A program made the position numbers and the translations under genes. The notes beneath the pieces are model-generated. The model saw only the letters and a list, made by a program, of their open reading frames with translations, ran no database searches and was not told the origin of the DNA. 64,000 nt of DNA. It comes from Epiperipatus broadwayi. Taxonomy: Eukaryota > Onychophora > Udeonychophora > Euonychophora > Peripatidae. Where the stretch lies: assembly GCA_028023455.1 (NCBI GenBank), contig JAQFVV010012546.1, positions 2,468,081 through 2,532,080 of the forward strand. Direction: 5' to 3'. Positions 58,523 to 64,000 of the stretch are shown piece by piece (positions within the stretch are counted from its first letter, which is position 1; every line of letters starts with the position of its first letter).

Positions 58523-58967
58523 ACTGAAACACAGGCTTCTTATATACCTGTGTCTATATATATATGTAATATATATTGATGTTTTAAATGGATTATGTTC
58601 TGTACATGTGGGGTTTAGATTGATCTTAGGTCAACATGGGTGTGACAAGAATCTCGGCCTCAGGGTGGCCTTTGAGCATTCCATCATCAGATTTTCAATT
58701 GGATGGATGGTTGAAGAGTTGGAGTGTGGAATAGATTGAAACCTGTCCATTAAAGTATGAGGATTGTCTATCTTAATATATATTTGAGCACTTATAGTAT
58801 ATATGTGTAGAGATGATAATCTGGACCAACTGATGATTGCTGGTTTAGCATGAAATACGTATATTGGTGATTATTTATCTTTTCAACATATATGTGTTTA
58901 AGTGTATCAGTATTATTAGATAGAGTGGAGAGTGATGGGTCATGCAAAAGTCTGTGCTCATATACCC
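58523..58967 (+). mobile_element. Family D hammerhead retroelement with 13-bp TSD
   Basis: A 445-base insertion flanked by TATTTTGATATTA at 58510-58522 and 58968-58980. It starts with a small hairpin (CACAGGCTTC...ACCTGTG) and carries one hammerhead at 58815-58876. It has no open frame of note. Sequence unlike family A apart from the ribozyme fold. Its relative at 13060-13390 is more decayed. Confidence 0.85.
58815..58876 (+). ncRNA. Hammerhead ribozyme, family D
   Basis: Outer helix I ATAATC with GATTAT, inner helix I ACCAA with TTGGT, core CTGATGA (58830-58836), helix II TGCT-GGTTT-AGCA, GAAA (58852-58855), helix III the self-complementary ATACGTAT, and cleavage after TA. Every required part is intact. 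H17 is A, allowed but usually slower than C. A palindromic helix III again suggests dimeric folding. Confidence 0.85.
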
Positions 58968-59649
58968 TATTTTGATATTAGAAAAAGAAGAAAATTTTAT
59001 TTATTTATTCTATCAGGTACACTTATTTTACAATAAGAGCTAAGAAATTTTATTTCTTCTAACAAATAAAAAGAAATTGTTATATTTCGGCCAATAAAAT
59101 TTCATTAATTTGATAAATTTCATAATTTATTAACTTATATTTTTGGATAATTTTTAATACAACTTTCATAAAATTTAGTATTTGTAATAGAATAAAAACT
59201 GTACAAATTTAATAAATGAATCATAAGTACTTAATATATATATATATAATGCTGGTCAAAAATCATAAAGGGGTTTAGAAAAAATATGTTTTAATAATAT
59301 ACTTTAATGTACAAAAAATAGATTACATGAATTTGTAGAAATATTTACATTTAAATATTATACATTTATTATTATTTGTAATGATTTCTTTCTTTTTATT
59401 TATCCATGTGTTCCAAATCAAAACTTTATTGTTTATCAAAAATTACATTGTTGAAAATACATGGTTTAAAACTATATAACTTTGCAACAAAATAATGACC
59501 TTTTTTATTAACACTTTACACAAAAGCGTTTTCAAATAAAAGACGCTTTTTTTTTTTACTTACAGTTAGAAAATATTTTGTTTTTCATTTATTATTTGCA
59601 TTCCTGTATTATTATTATTCAAAATATGATAATAATCTATCTGTAATAT

Positions 59650-59958
59650 ATATATGTAATATACAAATAAATATATATATATATCAAAATACAATAAAAT
59701 TTACATAAATTATATATTTTTTAGAAGTACTTTCAACTATATATTTTGTAGTCTTTATAAACTATAAAACATTGAATAATCAAAACGAGAATTGAACTAT
59801 GGGTATTGTTAAAGTTTGTCTCGTTTTGATTATTCAATGTTATATTGGTGATAAAGACTACAAAATGTATAGTCGAAAGTACTTCTAAAAAGTATATAAT
59901 TTATGTAAATTTTACTGTATTTTGATATATATATATTTATTTGTATATTACATATATT
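59650..59958. mobile_element. Hairpin MITE-like element related to 7703-8018
   Basis: ATATATGTAATATACAAATA on the left pairs with its complement at 59936-59958. Arms continue through AAATTTACATAAATTATATA, AGAAGTACTTTCAACTATA and AACATTGAATAATCAAAACG. It shares AGAAGTACTTTCAA and TCTTTAT landmarks with the hairpin near 7.8 kb. Confidence 0.85.
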
Positions 59959-59959
59959 G

Positions 59960-60570
59960 TGGAACGAATACAGATATCAAATTTAATTTATTACACACAT
60001 ACACACACATATATATATATATGAGTGACTTCCACTCAATTGTTAAAATATGCACTTATTTTTGCAGATAGTGATTTCCTTTTAATGCTTCAAAAAATAA
60101 TCTAAAGTGACAATTCTTTTATAGTTTAAAAACATTCTTCCTAAAGTTTTTTTGTCATCTCTCTTCAAATATTTAGAGAGCTTATTAAACTTCAAGTTCA
60201 TTTTATTTTTCAAGCATACAGAAAATATTACATATTTATTTTCAATACAATCATTACCAAATAATGTCTGTCCAAGATTTTCCTTCATCGTAAATCCTGA
60301 ATCCAAAATCACACTACTTAAGGGAATTTCTTACATCAATGATACTATTATATTCAAAATTCAAATTGTTTCAAATATTAACTTTAAAACAAGTTGCTGC
60401 TTTTATTAAAGGTAGGCCAACGTATATTTTTAAAGGTAATTTGAATGGGAACTTATTTCACTGCCACTATAATGTTATCCTCAATATATATATTAATTTA
60501 TGACTACTTAACATTATTTTTTTATAATATAAATTCTCACTATAACATAAGACACAAAAATCCATTGTTT
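59960..60570. other. Unassigned AT-rich sequence
   Basis: Two overlapping frames of 76 and 85 codons on opposite strands (60082-60409) have no recognised motifs. Confidence 0.5.
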
Positions 60571-60597
60571 TGAATACAGATGAATTCAAACAATCTT

Positions 60598-60699
60598 TTC
60601 TTTTCTCATGTGCCATAGCATCAGCCAGGAAACAAACCTGCTAACCCGGGACAACTGCTTGTAAAGCAGCTGCCACTGACCTCTCGACCACCAATGCTT
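60598..60699 (-). mobile_element. tRNA-derived SINE copy 6 (19-bp TSD)
   Basis: Minus-strand copy with intact CTCTCGACCACCAATGCTTG (A-box side) and GCTTGTAAAGCAGC (anticodon arm), and a T-rich left end. Perfect flanks GATGAATTCAAACAATCTT at 60579-60597 and 60700-60718. Among the youngest copies by TSD quality. Confidence 0.92.
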
Positions 60700-60719
60700 G
60701 ATGAATTCAAACAATCTTA

Positions 60720-62395
60720 ATAGTAATTTTTATATTAAAGTAAAGTTGTTTGGTGATAATAAGGTGCATTGCATTAAACTTTAATAACAACATACAATTA
60801 GTGTCTACAAATAATTTAAGATAATAGTTCAATGTTTCTCTCAGCATGCATGCTAATGTCTTTAAGAGGAAAGATTATTACTTGCAGCAGTATTGATGAA
60901 AGGAATATCTACCAAGAAATATTTTTTTCTCTGAATTAGCTAAAATTAATAGTGGAGAACAATTAAATTTGTCACATGTATCATTAAATTTCAGCCCTTT
61001 CAATGATACATGCAGGGATTATGAAAGTAGCATATATCTCATAATAAGTCCAAAACCAAAATTTTTTTTTTTCAAATATAAAATTAAAAATCTGATGTGA
61101 TAAACTAAGGGAGGGTGTATCAAAATTTTATTTTACAATTCTAAAGTGTCTATATTTATACTGAAAAACAAAAATAATGAGGAAAAATAATATTTTATAT
61201 AAAAAAAAAGGGTATGCATTATATGTGCACAATGACTGCTCTAAAAACAAGTGTCAGAATTGTATTATGAAAAGAATGAAGAAATGTTTGTGAATATTTG
61301 AAACAATAGAAATTCAATATCCAGTCATTATTTTCAAACATATTGTGTAACAGACTTCCTTCATAATTGTTGCCTCTTTATCAGACTAAATCATAATTGT
61401 TGTCTTTTTGTAAGACTAAATATGATTATATTATTTTGATCAGCAATTAGTTTTTAAAGATATTGGGTCACAATTGCAACTATGGGTTTTATTTTTATTA
61501 AGTCCATCATAGAATTTATAAATATTTGTGATTTCTAATCAAGTTAATAATGAAAGTCTAAAAGTCATATATTATATACTATTTTGTTACAGATATGTTT
61601 TATGACCTTTTTGGAATTGTTACATTACAAGAATACACCATTTAATAATCAAAGTCACATTAAATGTAACAAAACTTATTAGTTTATTATATATATATAT
61701 ATATAACGATTTCTAACTGAAGAATTTATTATTTATGCCTTATATATATGTAATCAGATATAATAAACAAAAACTTATGAAATAAACTATATAATATATA
61801 AATAACAATATATACAAATAAATAAGAGTTATAGCCACTTTACAGCATAACTAACATCTTCAGCAGAATTTTACAATTAATATTTTTTTAAAAAATCTGT
61901 TTTAAAGTTCAAACAATATGAACATTCTATATACAAAACAACTTTCCATAAATTATGTATAATATCACATATATATATTGTTTATTTCATAATTTATTCA
62001 TTATATTTATTAAATAAATAATGGACCTATGTTAGTGTTTATAAATTAATTAGTGAAAGCTTAACATTCATGTAGAAATGTTAATGTTATGTGACTTCAG
62101 TAAAATTTTTCTTTTTTAAAAAACTGTAAAACACTATTCAGGGGATAGCAGTTATGCTATAAGCTGACTATAGTTATTATTTACTTTTATATGTCAGTAT
62201 TTTGTACATTGTAGGATTTGTTCTAGAGGTTACTGATTATGTATATACACACACATGCATAGATGTACAACTCAGTAAGTAAAGACTAAAAATCATTATG
62301 TATGGTTCTGTAACACATATTTTTCTTACCTAATATATACAAACTGTAGTTCACTAGATTATATCATTTACTGATCAAACACACTAAATCCTTGA
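60720..62395. other. Unassigned AT-rich sequence
   Basis: No gene or repeat family is recognised. Short (AT)n tracts occur, for example at 61688-61705. Confidence 0.5.
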
Positions 62396-62401
62396 CAACT
62401 G

Positions 62402-62501
62402 ATGAGTTTTCTACTTATATATATATATATATAATGATAAATAATATTTTATGAGTTTTCTACTTATATATATATATATATAATGATAAATAATATTTTA
62501 A
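62402..62501. repeat. Exact 50-bp tandem duplication
   Basis: ATGAGTTTTCTACTTATATA through ATGATAAATAATATTTT occurs twice back to back, each with an internal (AT)n. Confidence 0.9.
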
Positions 62502-62522
62502 TATTGAATAAATATAATGCCA

Positions 62523-62703
62523 TGTGAAATTGTCAATTTTATTTGAAATAATAATTGATCTGCCCTCTAGCTGCCATGTTCAATAATTGTTTACAGTAAG
62601 AAAATGAACAACAGTTCATTTTCTTACAGTAAAAAGTTATTGAACATGATAGCTAAAGGATAGTCCAATTATTAGTTCTAATAAAATTGATAAATTTCAC
62701 ATA
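62523..62703. mobile_element. Hairpin MITE-like element
   Basis: The ends ATGTGAAATTGTCAATTTTAT and its complement bound arms of about 85 bases. The inner stem GTAAGAAAATGAAC and GTTCATTTTCTTAC is perfect. Confidence 0.85.
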
Positions 62704-63307
62704 ACATTATATAGATATCATCATTAGCAATGGTAAAAGTTACAACATCATATATAACAATTAGGATTTGTATCATCAGAAGTTGTCTCAAAAATCTATA
62801 TTATTTTGCATTACTATTCAGCTGAGTTGAAAGTATTTACCATGAGCAATTTAGCATAGTAATAGCAAGATAATCTTGAGTGCTAATATATGAAATTAAA
62901 CATATCTATACTAGTGTTAAAATATAATTGGAGCTTCTGAGTGTCTAACAGTTCATTTATTTGCCTTTTATATTTTAGGACAGTGATAGGGCAACAGATT
63001 CAGGGATTAAAGTTTTCAGGATTGGCACCAAACTCTATCACTTCTGGAGTATGGTCACCACTTGTTTTATTGCATGACAAATCATTCAGTTAGTTTTTAA
63101 TTTTTGTTGATAGATAAAAAATATCTCCTGAAGAATTCTTAGTGTTTGTTAAAATGTCTTCAATTCTATTACAAACTTAAATTTCATATTATGGTCTAAT
63201 GATATAATATATAGCATATGAGTCTTTAGGATAACCTTAGGTTAATAGATATTACATATATGAATATACTTCCTCTTATTTATTGCATTGCCAAATGTAT
63301 ACCATGT

Positions 63308-63492
63308 AATATTAAATCATCCATGCACTTTACTATTGTTACACAATGCTTTATTTACCACCCTCTTTTACAGTTTCGATTGCCCCAGCAGTCTTCTTCA
63401 GAACTTTTATACTTCCTAACTTCAACTGTAAAATAGGTTGGTAAATAAAGCATTGTCTAACAATAGTAAATTGCATGGATGATTTAGTATTA
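63308..63492. mobile_element. Hairpin MITE-like element
   Basis: TAATATTAAATCATCCATGC and ACAATGCTTTATTTACCA pair with GCATGGATGATTTAGTATTA and TGGTAAATAAAGCATTGT. Arms of about 65 bases around a GC-richer centre (CCCCAGCAGTCTTCTTCAG). Confidence 0.88.
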
Positions 63493-64000
63493 TTTGTGAA
63501 TATACTAAAACATTTCGTTGAAATTAATATGTATATAAACTTCATTAAATGTTTGTGAAGTTTATATATAAATTAATTTGGTATGAATGGATTACTATTT
63601 ATTATTTATGTATACGCGTGTGTGCGCGCATAACATCTTTTGCAGCATAACTTTTACTCGTAAATGTATAAAATGTCCAATATAAATGTAATACCAGTTT
63701 ACTAGTTTATGTGTATAAAAGCTGCTGTCTGTTTTAATAAAACTATAATTACAAGTGTTCCTTTTTTAAATCTGTTTGACATAAAAATTTTCAACCATTA
63801 AACTATTCCGCTTGACTTGGGTATAAAAATAGTCAACCATTTTGATTGTCATCTGTATCATTTCAGTCAACTGTATTTTATCAAAAATAGAAGTCAAAAT
63901 TTTTGTCCAATGTTGTCCAAATCAACTATTGACTTAATTTTTTTTTACATTCTTTTTTTTATTTTAGTATTCAAATAATGAAAAAAATATAATCAAATAT
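63493..64000. other. Unassigned AT-rich sequence
   Basis: No recognised feature. A short GTGTGTGCGCGC tract lies near 63618-63629. Confidence 0.5.

Noticed and set aside
62390-62420. CTGATGAG at 62399 as a hammerhead core
   Set aside because: Followed by an (AT)n run with no GAAA box or helix II.

Overview
The window looks like a gene-poor, very A+T-rich stretch of an animal (probably invertebrate) nuclear genome. It has long (AT)n runs, tRNA-derived SINEs with perfect target-site duplications (TSDs), decayed LINEs, Penelope-like endonuclease fragments and many hairpin (MITE-like) elements. I could not fix the species or phylum. I recognise no intact host gene, exon, rRNA or functional tRNA. 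Almost everything identifiable is mobile DNA or its debris.

The main result is at least three families of short non-autonomous retroelements whose RNA would contain a hammerhead ribozyme (HHR). Family A has a 466-bp unit. It forms a 3.55-kb near-identical array at 4127-7676 (six units one way, about 1.7 units the other way), and scattered relatives lie at 3350-3937, 46968-47039, 52428-52552, 53014-53149 and 56235-57145. Its ribozyme has both helix I segments, CTGATGA, GAAA, a self-complementary helix III and a GTC cleavage site. Four loci, the whole array included, are flanked by 13-15-bp direct repeats. They share one fixed 3' end and one fixed snap-back end. Family D (58523-58967, 13-bp repeat; older copy near 13060-13390) carries a second HHR of different sequence, and a minus-strand HHR at 15416-15475 resembles it. 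Family B (26160-26420, 48124-48310, 57214-57652) carries a third, weaker HHR and a roughly 380-bp dimer-like layout.

Penelope-like (PLE) GIY-YIG endonuclease remnants lie at 8067-8315 (+) and 34569-34799 (-). PLEs are known to be associated with HHRs and are the suspected movers of animal retrozymes, so these families probably form a PLE-dependent ribozyme-retroelement system. That link is inference.

Layout. 1-2.5 kb: unassigned, with a CpG-rich patch, a short tandem repeat and a minus-strand TATA box. 3.3-8.6 kb: family A array, hairpin MITE and PLE fragment. 10.7-16 kb: families C and D and one SINE. 18.4-20.3 kb: two RTE-like LINE remnants. 21.7-29.4 kb: MITEs, SINEs and a nested insertion stack. 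30-31 kb: LINE zinc-knuckle remnant. 34.4-37.4 kb: PLE and RTE-like remnants. 39.7-42.5 kb: a broken L1/Tx1-like LINE. 42.5-64 kb: mostly unassigned AT-rich DNA with scattered family A, B and D copies, two SINEs and hairpin elements.
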